From Psychrobacillus psychrodurans (GTDB taxonomy: Bacteria; Bacillota; Bacilli; Bacillales_A; Planococcaceae), in NCBI GenBank assembly GCA_900114885.1, contig FOUN01000007.1, positions 124,001-188,000 on the forward strand: a stretch of 64,000 bases of DNA, in the 5' to 3' direction. The translations under genes and the position numbers were made by a program. The notes beneath the pieces are model-generated. The model searched no databases and had not been told where the DNA came from. It saw only the letters and a program-made list of their open reading frames with translations. Positions 27,077-36,763 of the stretch are shown one piece after another; within the stretch, counting starts at the first letter, position 1; each line of letters starts with the position of its first letter.

Positions 27077-27826
27077 TTAACGTAATTTTATTGATCCACC
27101 ATCAACCATAATGGTTTGACCAGTTATATAATTTGAATCTGCACTTGATAAAAATACAGCTACTTGTCCAATATCTTGCTCTGGATCACCAAGTCGACGT
27201 AATGGAATCTTGTTAATCATGGCATCATATAATTGCGGGGCATTTTCACGCCATTGCTCAACTCCTGGAGTTAAGGCAATTGGTGAAATCAAGTTAACAT
27301 TGATACCGTCTGGACCCCATTCATTTGCTGCAACACGTGATATTGCTCGAATTGCTTCTTTCGCTGCAGCATAAGAAGTTTGTGTGACTTGTCCATCAAT
27401 ACCAGCACCTGAAGCAAAGTTAATAACTTTACCTTGTGATTTCTTTAACTCAGGATAAGCTGCCTGCATAAAGTGGAATGTAGGATAAAAGCCTGTTCCA
27501 AATGATAGATCAAGGTGATCTTGTGTTGTTTCTATAAAAGGTGCTTGTCTTGAGACATGCGCATTATTAACCATAATATCTAACTTGCCAAATTTCTTTA
27601 CAACTTCGGCAACAATTTCGTAAACATTTTCTGTTATAGAGATATCTTTAATAATAAGTAATCCTTCTGTATATTGACTGACCTCAGCAAGAGTTTCTTT
27701 TCCTTTTTCTTCATTGACATCGACGATTGCAATATGTGCACCTTCTTTGGCCATTGCAAGTGCAATTCCTCTGCCAATACCTCCAGCACTACCCGTTACA
27801 ATTGCAACTTTTCCTTGTAACTTCAT
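27077..27826 (-). CDS. Short-chain dehydrogenase/reductase
   Basis: 249-residue classical SDR with TGSAGGIGRGIA, NNAHVSRQ (His for the usual Gly in NNAG), SGAGIDG and YAAAKEAIRAISRVA, and C-terminal IMVDGGS. The NNAH variant and the absence of the usual catalytic Ser context (VINFASGAGID) are small departures from consensus. D in IAIVDVNEEK points to NAD. First gene of a two-gene unit whose promoter (27845-27890) carries the palindromic element shared with the operon upstream. Confidence 0.85.
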   Translation of the reverse strand: MKLQGKVAIVTGSAGGIGRGIALAMAKEGAHIAIVDVNEEKGKETLAEVSQYTEGLLIIKDISITENVYEIVAEVVKKFGKLDIMVNNAHVSRQAPFIETTQDHLDLSFGTGFYPTFHFMQAAYPELKKSQGKVINFASGAGIDGQVTQTSYAAAKEAIRAISRVAANEWGPDGINVNLISPIALTPGVEQWRENAPQLYDAMINKIPLRRLGDPEQDIGQVAVFLSSADSNYITGQTIMVDGGSIKLR

Positions 27827-27844
27827 TAGAATAACCTCTTTCTA

Positions 27845-27890
27845 TTTATATTTAGATATCTAAATATATTACATCTAAATAATATCAAAT
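27845..27890 (-). promoter_or_regulatory. Shared operator/promoter element, copy 1
   Basis: The perfect palindrome ATTTAGATATCTAAAT and a second half CATCTAAATAATATCA are arranged as in 30243-30290. About 38 of 44 positions agree between the two copies. It lies right upstream of the second SDR gene. A MarR-type dimer is the likely reader. Confidence 0.6.
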
Positions 27891-27956
27891 TCTTTTCTTA
27901 AAGTGCAAGTAAAAAGATTCAAGTATTTGACATAACTTAAGTTGAAAGAAAGCAAA

Positions 27957-27993
27957 ATGCACAGGCGATTTTTTATACAAATCACCTGTGCAT
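27957..27993 (-). terminator. Terminator of the MFS gene
   Basis: The stem ATGCACAGGTGAT / ATCGCCTGTGCAT (one G-T pair) is followed by TTTTGCTTTC on the minus strand. Confidence 0.75.
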
Positions 27994-28020
27994 TAGTAGT
28001 TTTTTATATAAGTTACTTAG

Positions 28021-29286
28021 TTAATCCCAGAAGCCTTCTTGCTCTAATTTCTTTTTTCCTCTAAAAGCAATAAGTACACATACAATATTAATGATCAACA
28101 TAATAACTATTGCATATAAAACGGACGTATAACTTCCCGTAAAGTCGAATACAAAACCATAGGCTGGTAAAACAACAATAGATGCTATTGCTAGCCCCAT
28201 GGAAGCGTTTGAATATATTTGACTGTATTCTTTGTTCCCAAATAGACTTGAAGTAAGTGCTGGACCTAATGTTCCTATAGAGGAAGATATTAAACCGAAT
28301 AGGCCTACTGCAACTGTTATTACAACTGTGCTAGATGCGGAGAATAATAACAGACAAATCGCTATCAAACCACCACTCATGGCAAAAATAGCTGTATTTT
28401 TGGAGCCAATCTTATCACTTAAGATACCAATAGCTAATGATCCAATAAGAACACCAACCATATAGGTTCCCATTACATTACCAGCAAAGGTTACATCAAA
28501 ACCTTTAGCCATCAAATAGGTTGGAATGTGCATCGAAAAGCTTGCAATAGATGTAATTAGAAAGAAAAAGATTACTAGTGCATAAAAAGCCGAAGATTTT
28601 CTCGCTACAGCCATTGATACCCCTTTATTGCTAGTTTCACTCGGTGTACCTGTACCGTTATCTTCCACTTCTTCTATACCATAAGGAAGTAGTCCCTTGT
28701 CCTGAGGTAATTTTTTTATAAAAAGTAATATAATTGGAACAACAATAATAATGATTGTGATCCCAACAATCATATAAGAGGTTCTCCACCCTTGATTGGC
28801 AATAAGGTTCCCGATAATTGGTTGCGAGATGGCACCAAGTGCTCCTCCTGCTGCACTCATGATTCCAAGTGCTAGACCATTGTTCTTTTTAAACCACTGA
28901 TTAATTAGGACTGGACCAGCAATTACAGTTATAAACACACCACCAACTGCTAGTGGTACTGCGAATATATACCAGCCCCATACAGAATTCATTAAACTAA
29001 ACATTGCAAATGCTCCAGCTTGTAAAACTATCGCAACACTTAGGAGTAACCGTGTATCATATTTCGCCATTAGTTTACCGCCTATCGGTAAAAAGACCAT
29101 TGTGACAATTGCAGATACACTAAAATATAATGATAGACTTCCCATTCCAATTCCAAGCTCTTTCGTGATAGGTGACAAAAATAGCCCGGAGGAATTATTT
29201 AAACCGCCTTTTCCTAAACCGACGATAATACATAGTGCTAATAAAATCCACCAAGCATAGTGAATTTTCTTTCTATTTTGACCCAT
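28021..29286 (-). CDS. MFS transporter, OFA (oxalate/formate antiporter-like) family
   Basis: 421-residue major-facilitator protein with 12 hydrophobic segments. The start YAWWILLALCIIVGLGKGGL and GPVLINQWFKKNNGLALGIMS are typical of the monocarboxylate/OFA group. Loop 2-3 carries GGKLMAKYDTRL. The cytoplasmic middle loop has GIEEVEDNGTGTPS. Transcribed from the same promoter as the SDR gene upstream (29379-30185). It probably takes up the organic acid or polyol that the SDRs oxidise; this is inference from neighbours. Confidence 0.85.
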   Translation of the reverse strand: MGQNRKKIHYAWWILLALCIIVGLGKGGLNNSSGLFLSPITKELGIGMGSLSLYFSVSAIVTMVFLPIGGKLMAKYDTRLLLSVAIVLQAGAFAMFSLMNSVWGWYIFAVPLAVGGVFITVIAGPVLINQWFKKNNGLALGIMSAAGGALGAISQPIIGNLIANQGWRTSYMIVGITIIIIVVPIILLFIKKLPQDKGLLPYGIEEVEDNGTGTPSETSNKGVSMAVARKSSAFYALVIFFFLITSIASFSMHIPTYLMAKGFDVTFAGNVMGTYMVGVLIGSLAIGILSDKIGSKNTAIFAMSGGLIAICLLLFSASSTVVITVAVGLFGLISSSIGTLGPALTSSLFGNKEYSQIYSNASMGLAIASIVVLPAYGFVFDFTGSYTSVLYAIVIMLIINIVCVLIAFRGKKKLEQEGFWD

Positions 29287-29378
29287 GTAGTTTCTCCTGT
29301 TTCTATATTTCTATTATTTATTTCTGTTAGAATATTGCTAGATTTTTTAATTATGTCCAAGCACTAGTAGGCTTTTAT

Positions 29379-30185
29379 TTAGCTTTTTGCTTTTTTCATA
29401 TATTCGTTAAAATCTGGAACACTTGGATTTGCAATATAATGTCCGCCTTCTACTTGGATTGTTTGGCCAGTAATAAACTTAGATTCATCTGAAGCTAAAA
29501 ATAACACTGTATATCCAATATCATCCGGTTCACCATGGTATGGTAGTGTATTATATTTTGCAAATATATCTAGTACCTCTGGTGTCATATTGTTCTTAGC
29601 AGCAGGGGTCAAAATTAAACCAGGTGCAACAGCATTACAACGGATCTTATCCTTCCCGTATTGGGTAGCAATATATTTCGTAAGATTTACTACAGCTGCT
29701 TTCGATGCTCCATATGCAGCACGAATAGTATCACCAGTAAATCCTGCCATTGATGCTGTATTTATAATAGAGCCACCACCAGCTTCAATCATATGCGGTA
29801 TAGCAAATTTACTACCTATTAAGACACTCTTTAGATTCACGTTCATAAGTCGATCCCACTCATCAAGATCTATATTAACGACATCTAAATCCTTCTTAAG
29901 ATTAGTCAAACCAACGTTATTAAATAGAACCGAAATTTTGCCAAAGTTCTTAACGGTAAACTCAATAGCTTCCTTAATAGAATTTTCATCGCCAGCATCA
30001 AGGAAAATACCGAAAGCATCTCCTCCATTAGCATTAATATTCTCTGCTGCTTCTCTTGCACCTTCCATATTAAAATCGGCAATAACTACTTTTGCACCTT
30101 CTTTTGCCAATAATGCGGCTGTTGATAATCCTATACCTGATGCTCCCCCTGTTACTAGTGCCACCTTACCTTGTACTCTTCCCAT
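29379..30185 (-). CDS. Short-chain dehydrogenase/reductase
   Basis: 268-residue classical SDR: TGGASGIGLSTA, NNVGLTNL (Val for Ala), IINTASMAGFTGD, YGASKAAVVNLTKYIA and IQVEGGHYIA. D in VVIADFNME suggests NAD. First gene after the upstream copy of the shared operator and followed by the MFS gene. Substrate unknown. Confidence 0.85.
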   Translation of the reverse strand: MGRVQGKVALVTGGASGIGLSTAALLAKEGAKVVIADFNMEGAREAAENINANGGDAFGIFLDAGDENSIKEAIEFTVKNFGKISVLFNNVGLTNLKKDLDVVNIDLDEWDRLMNVNLKSVLIGSKFAIPHMIEAGGGSIINTASMAGFTGDTIRAAYGASKAAVVNLTKYIATQYGKDKIRCNAVAPGLILTPAAKNNMTPEVLDIFAKYNTLPYHGEPDDIGYTVLFLASDESKFITGQTIQVEGGHYIANPSVPDFNEYMKKAKS

Positions 30186-30242
30186 TGTTTAATAACTCCC
30201 TTCTCCAGTTACACCAAAATCAATTAGTGTCATCTCTATTCA

Positions 30243-30290
30243 ATTATAATTAGATATCAAAATATTTGGCATCTAAATAATATCAGAAAT
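30243..30290 (-). promoter_or_regulatory. Shared operator/promoter element, copy 2
   Basis: Reads ATTAGATATCAAAATATTTG followed by GCATCTAAATAATATCAG, aligned base for base with 27845-27890. It lies about 60 bases upstream of the SDR-MFS operon start, in the promoter position. Confidence 0.6.
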
Positions 30291-30404
30291 TTTTTTCTAC
30301 TGCAATGAGTTCTTTGTTTAAACTCTTATAAAAGAATCGTTTTTGCACTATCTTAGTATGGAATAAATATATTAGTATAGATAAAACGTTTACCGAATGT
30401 ATAA

Positions 30405-30449
30405 CTAAAAAAGGACCATTCTTAGTTGTAAACAACTTGAATAGCCCTT
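30405..30449 (-). terminator. Terminator after metQ-like gene
   Basis: An imperfect stem (AGGGCTATTC-AGTTGT / ACAACT-GAATGGTCCT) followed by TTTTTTAG on the minus strand. Confidence 0.65.
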
Positions 30450-30462
30450 CATTATATTTATA

Positions 30463-31290
30463 CTAGAACGCTGGAATTGCAGTTTCATCATAATTTTCTT
30501 CTAAAAACTTTCTTACTTCTTGACTCGTCATAGCTTCCGCTAGCTTTTGGATGGCGTCTGATTCAGCATTATCCTTGCGTGCAACTAGTGAAATTGCAAA
30601 ATCATTTTCGGATCCTTCCGTAAGGAGAGCATCACTTTTTGGCGTCAATCCAAGTGGTGCAGCATATGCAGGTGTCATGATTACTGCATCTGCATCATCA
30701 TACATTCTCGCCAACATTAACAAATCTACTTCTTCAAATTTATAATTTTTTGGGTTGTCCACAATATCAGCTTTCGTGTAATATGGACCAGTTTTTTCTT
30801 GTAAAGTGATGGCATTATGTTGAGCTAACAATGCCAATGAACGATCTATATTAGAAACATCGTTCGCAATGGCGATTACGGAATCCTCCGGTAATTCATC
30901 CATTGAATTATAGTCTTTAGCATATACACCATAATTCGCAAAATATATAGGAACAATAGGGACTAGTTCTGCATCATTGTTTCTATTGAATTGCTCCATA
31001 TAAGGAACATGTTGAAAGAAGTTTGCATCTACTTCATTTGCTGCAAGCGCACTATTAGGCTGAACGTTATCACTTAATACAACAATTTCAAGATTAATCG
31101 ATTCTTCTGCTAGTTTTGGTTTAACAAGCTCAAGAATTTCCGTCATCGGAGGGATTAACGAAGCAACTTTCAATGTAACTTCTTCTTGATCATTACCTTG
31201 CACTTTTTTCTGGTCCTTAACTTCTTCCTTTTGCCCACAACCAGTTAATATTAAGGTGATCATTGTAATTAGTAAGAATATTTTTTTCAT
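30463..31290 (-). CDS. MetQ/NlpA-type substrate-binding lipoprotein
   Basis: 275 residues. Signal peptide ending in lipobox LILTGC (Cys near 18). NlpA-family landmarks are ANEVDANFFQHVPYMEQFN, VIAIANDVSNIDRSLALL (usual P-D/N-R-L motif) and MTPAYAAPLGL. It is the last gene of a metN-metI-metQ set. No S-box precedes the operon, so the substrate may be methionine or a different compound linked to the neighbouring catabolic genes. Confidence 0.88.
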   Translation of the reverse strand: MKKIFLLITMITLILTGCGQKEEVKDQKKVQGNDQEEVTLKVASLIPPMTEILELVKPKLAEESINLEIVVLSDNVQPNSALAANEVDANFFQHVPYMEQFNRNNDAELVPIVPIYFANYGVYAKDYNSMDELPEDSVIAIANDVSNIDRSLALLAQHNAITLQEKTGPYYTKADIVDNPKNYKFEEVDLLMLARMYDDADAVIMTPAYAAPLGLTPKSDALLTEGSENDFAISLVARKDNAESDAIQKLAEAMTSQEVRKFLEENYDETAIPAF

Positions 31291-31308
31291 TTTATTTCCT
31301 CCTATTAT

Positions 31309-31971
31309 TTATCTTTTATCAATCAATCTGGATATAGTTGTTCCAACGAATTGCAAGAGCTGTACAAGTATGACCATAATAATAATCACATAAATCATTA
31401 AATCTGTTTTGAATTGCTGGTATCCATACCGAATGGCAAAGTCTCCTATACCACCACCTCCGACAACTCCCATGATCGTCGAGTACGAAATAAAGCTAAT
31501 AATCGAAGTTGTTAATCCAAGAACAAGTCCAGAACGGGCTTCAACATACAGAAATTTAAAAACAACTTCTTTAACAGAAGCACCCATTGAAACCGCCGCT
31601 TCAATTACACCTTTTGGTACGTCCAATAAAGACTGCTCGACTAATCGTGAATAATGCGCGATTGCTATTATCGATAGTGGAATAGTTGCAGCCGCTGTGC
31701 CAATGGCTGTTCCCATGATTAGCCTTGTAAAAGGGATTAAAAATACAACTAGTAATAAAAATGGAAAAGAACGTACTATATTTACCAATAAATTTAGTGA
31801 CGAGAAAACAAACTGGTTCTCAAGTATTTGGTCCTTCCTGCAAAGAAAAAGTAATGTCCCAACTGGAAGACCTACTAGAATCGCCGCTAAAACAGAAACA
31901 CCAACCATAACAAAAGTTTCTCCAATAGATGACCAAATTTCAGCTTCATATTGAACTAATATATCAGGCAT
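31309..31971 (-). CDS. MetI-type ABC transporter permease
   Basis: 220 residues with five hydrophobic segments, typical for MetI. Landmarks are SFPFLLLVVFLIPFTRLIMGT and the coupling loop IEAAVSMGASVKEVVFKFLYVEA. The frame extends to a GTG at 31983; ATG at 31971 follows GGTGAGATGG and overlaps the metN stop (ATGCCTGA). Middle gene of the operon. Confidence 0.88.
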   Translation of the reverse strand: MPDILVQYEAEIWSSIGETFVMVGVSVLAAILVGLPVGTLLFLCRKDQILENQFVFSSLNLLVNIVRSFPFLLLVVFLIPFTRLIMGTAIGTAAATIPLSIIAIAHYSRLVEQSLLDVPKGVIEAAVSMGASVKEVVFKFLYVEARSGLVLGLTTSIISFISYSTIMGVVGGGGIGDFAIRYGYQQFKTDLMIYVIIIMVILVQLLQFVGTTISRLIDKR

Positions 31972-32713
31972 GATCCATCTCACCGACCTTTGTTAATTGT
32001 TCTACAAAGTACTTTGGACTATTGTCTGTATTTAGAATCCTTTTTGGTTTAATTGTTACGGTGTCATAGACTTCTCCATCCGCCATTACAGTTACTCGGT
32101 TACATATACTTTTAATCACTTCCATCTCATGGCTGACAATGACAATTGTAACCCCAAAGCTTTTATTTATGTTTTCCAATACACTTAATATTTCTGCAGT
32201 CGTATTAGGATCTAGAGAAGAGGTTGGTTCATCACACAACAAAACTCGGGGGTTATTCGCTAACGCTCTTGCGATCGCAACGCGTTGTTTTTGTCCACCA
32301 CTTAATTGTGCGGGATACTTATCCTTTAAACTCTCTAACCCAACAAATTGAAGACATTCTCCTACACGGCTCTTGCGTTCTTCCCTCGGAAAGTTTGCCA
32401 ACTCTAAGGATACAGCAACATTTTCGTAAACCGTTTTATTTGCTACTAGATTATATTGTTGAAAAATCATCCCTATGGATTTCCGAGCTTGTCGGAGTTC
32501 TTTGCTATGTAAATTTGTTAACGTTTGACCATTTACCTCAACTTCTCCTTCTTCAGGAATTTCCAACAGGTTCATCAACCGTAGCACGGTAGATTTACCT
32601 GCTCCACTTGCTCCGATAATTCCATGAATCTCTCCTGCATTTACTGTTATAGATATAGATTTAATGGCCTGAAACCGGGAATAACTTTTACTGACCTTAT
32701 GTAACTTAATCAT
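31964..32713 (-). CDS. MetN-type ABC transporter ATPase
   Basis: 249-residue ATPase: Walker A GASGAGKST, Q-loop FQQYNLV, signature [15 protein letters not shown], Walker B VLLCDEPTSSLDP and switch His in IVSHEMEV. It lacks the ~100-residue C-terminal ACT-like domain that allows methionine feedback in longer MetN proteins. First gene of the operon; a TATAAT box is visible about 50 bases upstream on the minus strand. Confidence 0.88.
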   Translation of the reverse strand: MIKLHKVSKSYSRFQAIKSISITVNAGEIHGIIGASGAGKSTVLRLMNLLEIPEEGEVEVNGQTLTNLHSKELRQARKSIGMIFQQYNLVANKTVYENVAVSLELANFPREERKSRVGECLQFVGLESLKDKYPAQLSGGQKQRVAIARALANNPRVLLCDEPTSSLDPNTTAEILSVLENINKSFGVTIVIVSHEMEVIKSICNRVTVMADGEVYDTVTIKPKRILNTDNSPKYFVEQLTKVGEMDHA

Positions 32714-33155
32714 AAAAAAAACCCCTTTCTAGTAGTTGAAGGGTGATTACAATAGCTTCAATTATAGACTAATATGCTTGGGCTGTCATTTTACCAGATA
32801 ATTTCGTCAACGGGAAAATAGTCAGGCAGCCTTCTGTGGTCTAATCCCTGGAAGGTTGACTATAGAATTCAAAGAAAGGTGCAGTACATGTAAATTAGTC
32901 GAACAAACGAATAAGTGTAAGAAAAATATTAAAAGAAAGAAAAATAGTTATCCAACCATAACTCCTTTAAGAAGAGATATGGCTAGACAACTATCGTTTC
33001 CCTTTTTACCATAATTCACTTTGGTAATGGAGTCTTTTATTTTGGACTAGAACTGGGCTAATATTTATAAAACGATATAGTCTTTCAAGTACTTTTTCAT
33101 TTTTATACGAGTCGAGCATTGACTAATGGGAACAATAATTCCCTATCTTTTGTCA
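32714..33155. other. Intergenic region, promoter of the MetNIQ-type operon
   Basis: About 440 bases. On the minus strand TATAAT near 32763-32768 is a probable -10 box. No S-box, T-box or gene was recognised. A weak inverted repeat (AGTTATCCAACCATA / TATGGCTAGACAACT) at 32946-32992 might be a terminator. Confidence 0.4.
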
Positions 33156-34064
33156 CTACTTTTGCTGGTACTCCATTGAATATAAATCATTTAGTGTCAA
33201 TTTACCAAAGCTAAAATCAGTCAACTGTTGAGCTATTAAATACTGTGTGATGCTACCTAACGTTTCTGTGTCCTGCTTACTTACATCGATAAGTGTTTTG
33301 CCACTTGGTAATGTCTGCACATGTAGTCCTGAAAATTGCTTTTTAAATACTTCAAGATGCTCTTGTGAAAAATTGGAGACTCGGACCGTTGTTACCTTAT
33401 TGTCAGTAAAGCCAGGTACCAATTCATCTACTAGCTTTAGTTCCCCAGTTTTCATAAAAAATATACGGTCTGCATATTGCTCAAGGTTTTCTAATAAATG
33501 TGAAGCAATAATAATTGTTTTACCTTCCGCTTTCTTTTGCAAAAGTATTTGGGATATTAGCTCTACATGCGTTGGATCTAAGCCATTCATAACTTCATCC
33601 ATCAGCATCACCTGTGTGTCAGAGACAATTTGCATAGCAAAGCATAACCGTTGGCGCATTCCTAAAGAATAGGTGCCTGTTTTTTTCTTCACATACGATT
33701 CCATTCCAAGCTGTACAATCGTGTCTTCAATTAACTTGGGATTACTATTCCACATTGCTTGATAGATCTTCAGATGGTTCTTTCCAGATACATGATTATA
33801 TAAATCACTTTGGTCCGGCATCATAGATACACCTTGATGTATCTTCACCTCGTTTGCTTTACTTGAATATTGCAATTCATGATTTAAAATCACCTGTCCT
33901 TGATTGGGAGACAAATAGTTCATGATTACATTCATCAGTGTCGATTTCCCAGTTCCATTGGGGGCTACTAAACCAATGATTTCCCCCGGTTGGAACTTAA
34001 TCGATATATCCTTTAATACCTGTTTGTCTCCAAACTGAACGCGTATTTTCTTTAATTCCAACAT
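33156..34064 (-). CDS. ABC exporter ATPase
   Basis: 302 residues: Walker A GLVAPNGTGKST, signature YSLGMRQRLCFAMQI, Walker B VMLMDEVMNGLDP (Val instead of Pro, so DEVM rather than DEPT) and switch His IIASHLLENL. The LGMRQR signature is typical of bacteriocin/antibiotic exporters. The frame reaches 34073, but ATG at 34064 follows AAAGGGTG. Last of three genes, with two large permeases upstream. No export substrate can be named. Confidence 0.85.
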   Translation of the reverse strand: MLELKKIRVQFGDKQVLKDISIKFQPGEIIGLVAPNGTGKSTLMNVIMNYLSPNQGQVILNHELQYSSKANEVKIHQGVSMMPDQSDLYNHVSGKNHLKIYQAMWNSNPKLIEDTIVQLGMESYVKKKTGTYSLGMRQRLCFAMQIVSDTQVMLMDEVMNGLDPTHVELISQILLQKKAEGKTIIIASHLLENLEQYADRIFFMKTGELKLVDELVPGFTDNKVTTVRVSNFSQEHLEVFKKQFSGLHVQTLPSGKTLIDVSKQDTETLGSITQYLIAQQLTDFSFGKLTLNDLYSMEYQQK

Positions 34065-34080
34065 ATTTAACACCCTTTCT

Positions 34081-35271
34081 CTATGCTATTAACTTAAACC
34101 TTTTAAATTTACTCACAATCAGCGTCAATATCACCAAGAAGAGTGTACAACATCCTATAATTGTTAACCCGTGTTGGTAAGTTAAGTCAGGCGACTGATA
34201 AACAAAATTTCTATATCCTGAAATGACTTGTCCTACCTGCACATATGATGTTGGATAGCGCTCAATATCTGAATACGCTCCCATTACTCGTTCAAAATAA
34301 AACCACTCAGCTGCAATTATGATAAAGCTGACAAATAAATTAGCAAACTCAGCTTTTACAATGATACTTAGGAACAAAATGATTGCTATTAAGAATAAGA
34401 ACCAAACACCAATAAACAATATATTTTTCAATAGAAATGTACTCATAGTCATATTGGTAAAGTTTTGTTCTATGTAAGAATAGAAAGGCACCGGGAGTGA
34501 AAAATCACCAAAACCATTTTGTAATCCGATAGCTATTAAAACTACGTATAGAGGAACAAATGACAAAATACTTCCTACAAAAGCAACTAGCCCTTTCATC
34601 AATAGCTTTTTCCAATCAGAAATCGGAAATCCTTTTAATAAACTAGGGTTACGACGATCTTTCAACACAATATCTACAGATAAAAGAATACAACTTATAA
34701 ACAGTACAATTGGTAGATAATCATTTAACATACGTTGTAACGTTTGTAGAGCAGTTCTTTCTTCAAACAAGTCCATCGACAGCTCAGAACTTCCTTCTAC
34801 ATAACCAGTAAAACGGCTAGCCGTATAGCCATAACCATAATGACCATCAGCATGGGCATAATTATTACCATAGGTATAATAGAGAGGATTATAGAAGAAA
34901 GAGTCACCGTTAACAGTCAGTTGGTCTGAATATAGGTACCATCCCGCTGTTGCTTCTGCATACTTTAAATAATCCTTTTCATTAATTGCATCAATTCTTG
35001 CCCGATCATATTCATTCCACTGAGGGAATACTGCAAGTGCAAAAGCAACTGAAGGATGTATATTATCTTTTCCTTCTACACTTTTGATAAAATCATCTCT
35101 CGTCGTGAAACGTGCTTCCATCTCAGCTACATCGACTTTTTCAATAGGTTCATACGAAGGTGCAACTTTTAATACAAAATATAAACCTAAAAAAAGTAAA
35201 ATAACATAAACAGCTATGTTTTTCTTATTCGTAAAAAATTGCTTAAACTCCCATTTAAAATAAGCCCACAT
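34081..35271 (-). CDS. ABC-2-type permease
   Basis: 396 residues: one N-terminal membrane segment (~20-38), an extracellular domain of about 140 residues rich in Tyr/Gly/His (YGNNYAHADGHYGYGYTASR), then five or six segments in the C-terminal half. This layout is usual for ABC-2 exporters of peptides or lipids. GGGAGGTGTAAGAC precedes the ATG. It is 16 bases upstream of the ATPase gene and follows another permease. Confidence 0.8.
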   Translation of the reverse strand: MWAYFKWEFKQFFTNKKNIAVYVILLFLGLYFVLKVAPSYEPIEKVDVAEMEARFTTRDDFIKSVEGKDNIHPSVAFALAVFPQWNEYDRARIDAINEKDYLKYAEATAGWYLYSDQLTVNGDSFFYNPLYYTYGNNYAHADGHYGYGYTASRFTGYVEGSSELSMDLFEERTALQTLQRMLNDYLPIVLFISCILLSVDIVLKDRRNPSLLKGFPISDWKKLLMKGLVAFVGSILSFVPLYVVLIAIGLQNGFGDFSLPVPFYSYIEQNFTNMTMSTFLLKNILFIGVWFLFLIAIILFLSIIVKAEFANLFVSFIIIAAEWFYFERVMGAYSDIERYPTSYVQVGQVISGYRNFVYQSPDLTYQHGLTIIGCCTLFLVILTLIVSKFKRFKLIA

Positions 35272-35284
35272 GTCTTACACCTCC

Positions 35285-36403
35285 CTATATTTTCTGAAGC
35301 TTACCTGTCGATAAAAACCATTTAATAACTGCCATCAGCAATACTATGCTAATGCATAAATAGACCAAGCCTGCATTGCTATTCAACGCGACCGGGGTTT
35401 CTAAATTCAGAGTATCTCCATTTAAAACACTTGGAAAGTTTACATAGTTAAACGGATTAAATGGTAAAAGCTTAATTAGGGATGGAAACAAAATTGGTAT
35501 GACGACAAGGATGATCTGTACAAATAAAGTTAAATAAACATTTCTTAATAATACATTTAAAATTACGGACAATAAAATTGCAAAAACTGCCAAGCAAATC
35601 ATATATACAATCGAAACTGCTATGTATTTATAAATTGGATAAATTGTTACTTCCCCATTAAAAACAGCTACTGGATATGAAGCTTGTCCCAGTCCTTTAA
35701 AATAGATTAGCGGCAAACTACATACAATAAGCTCTATAATAAAGATAAAAACAATCCCCATTGAAGTCATACATTTCGCTAATACATACTTGGTAAAAGC
35801 AATAGGATAACCTTTAATAAGAGAGGTATGTCGGAAATCATCTATCATAATGTTAGATGCGTAAATACAGATAAGAACAAACCAAACTGATCCTACTATG
35901 CTAAATAAAAACGCTAAAAATGGATAGAAGCTCAGTGAGCCAAAAGACAATACTAAATCGTTCTCCTTTAAATATTGGTAATAGTAGGAATCCATTTCAT
36001 TTTCTATTTTGGAAGGCAAGTTTACAGCGACCAGATCATAATCATCCATTTCAAATGCTTGTTTGCGTAATTCGGTTAACTCTATTGCTGTTTCTATAAA
36101 TAACTCTGGCTGCTCTGTTTTTAATGCCATCCCTTGTTTTGGGTAAGTGTAATATTGTTTCACGATATTTTTGTATATATCACTACCATCCCCGTATTCA
36201 CTAGCATCAACAATTTGAAATTTATTCATAGCTACCTTGGCTGGTAACGATTCAATTGATTTTTCCTTAATCGGATTGCCTAACTCTGTTGCATTCGCAT
36301 AAACAACCATCCCAATAATACTAAGCGCTACAATTAAACAAGCAAAAATATTCTTCTTATCTGTCCTTTCTATTATAAAAAGCGTTTTCAACATACTTCT
36401 CAT
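35285..36403 (-). CDS. ABC-2-type permease
   Basis: 372 residues with the same layout as its neighbour: one N-terminal segment (~20-35), an extracellular domain to ~150, then about six segments. The two permeases are probably paired in one exporter. First gene of the three-gene unit, divergent from a TetR gene across 360 bases. Confidence 0.8.
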   Translation of the reverse strand: MRSMLKTLFIIERTDKKNIFACLIVALSIIGMVVYANATELGNPIKEKSIESLPAKVAMNKFQIVDASEYGDGSDIYKNIVKQYYTYPKQGMALKTEQPELFIETAIELTELRKQAFEMDDYDLVAVNLPSKIENEMDSYYYQYLKENDLVLSFGSLSFYPFLAFLFSIVGSVWFVLICIYASNIMIDDFRHTSLIKGYPIAFTKYVLAKCMTSMGIVFIFIIELIVCSLPLIYFKGLGQASYPVAVFNGEVTIYPIYKYIAVSIVYMICLAVFAILLSVILNVLLRNVYLTLFVQIILVVIPILFPSLIKLLPFNPFNYVNFPSVLNGDTLNLETPVALNSNAGLVYLCISIVLLMAVIKWFLSTGKLQKI

Positions 36404-36687
36404 ACGATTTCACTCCTCCAGCAAAAGCATGATGAAAGTAATTCATCATCTGTATTATTCACTAAATTTCACATACTTTATTAATACTCCGTTTATTTAA
36501 GTTACATATAGGTCTTTGAAATGAGAGGATTAACAAGAATATTTTAAATTCTCTATCAATAATTCTATACTCATCCGAAATATACCTTCTTTAGAAAAAA
36601 AAGTAACATTATATTATATACTTTTCGTTAGTTAAAATTTATAAAAGTGATAATTTTAAAAGCATGTGATTTAGCTAAAATTGCTTT

Positions 36688-36740
36688 TTGACAAAATTTA
36701 TAGTTTACTTTAAGTTAGTAAGTAATTAACCACTTACTAA
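36688..36740 (+). promoter_or_regulatory. Promoter with TetR-type operator
   Basis: TTGACA at 36688-36693 is a consensus -35 box. At 36715-36740 the perfect inverted repeat TTAGTAAGT - 8 bases - ACTTACTAA overlaps the expected transcription start, directly before the TetR gene. This suggests autoregulation. The remainder of the 36404-36687 gap is AT-rich and would hold the divergent ABC promoter. Confidence 0.65.
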
Positions 36741-36763
36741 TAAGGAGAGGAGGTAATAATGGT

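Noticed and set aside
32714-33155. S-box or T-box in front of the MetNIQ-like operon
   Set aside because: None of the conserved core sequences could be found on either strand.
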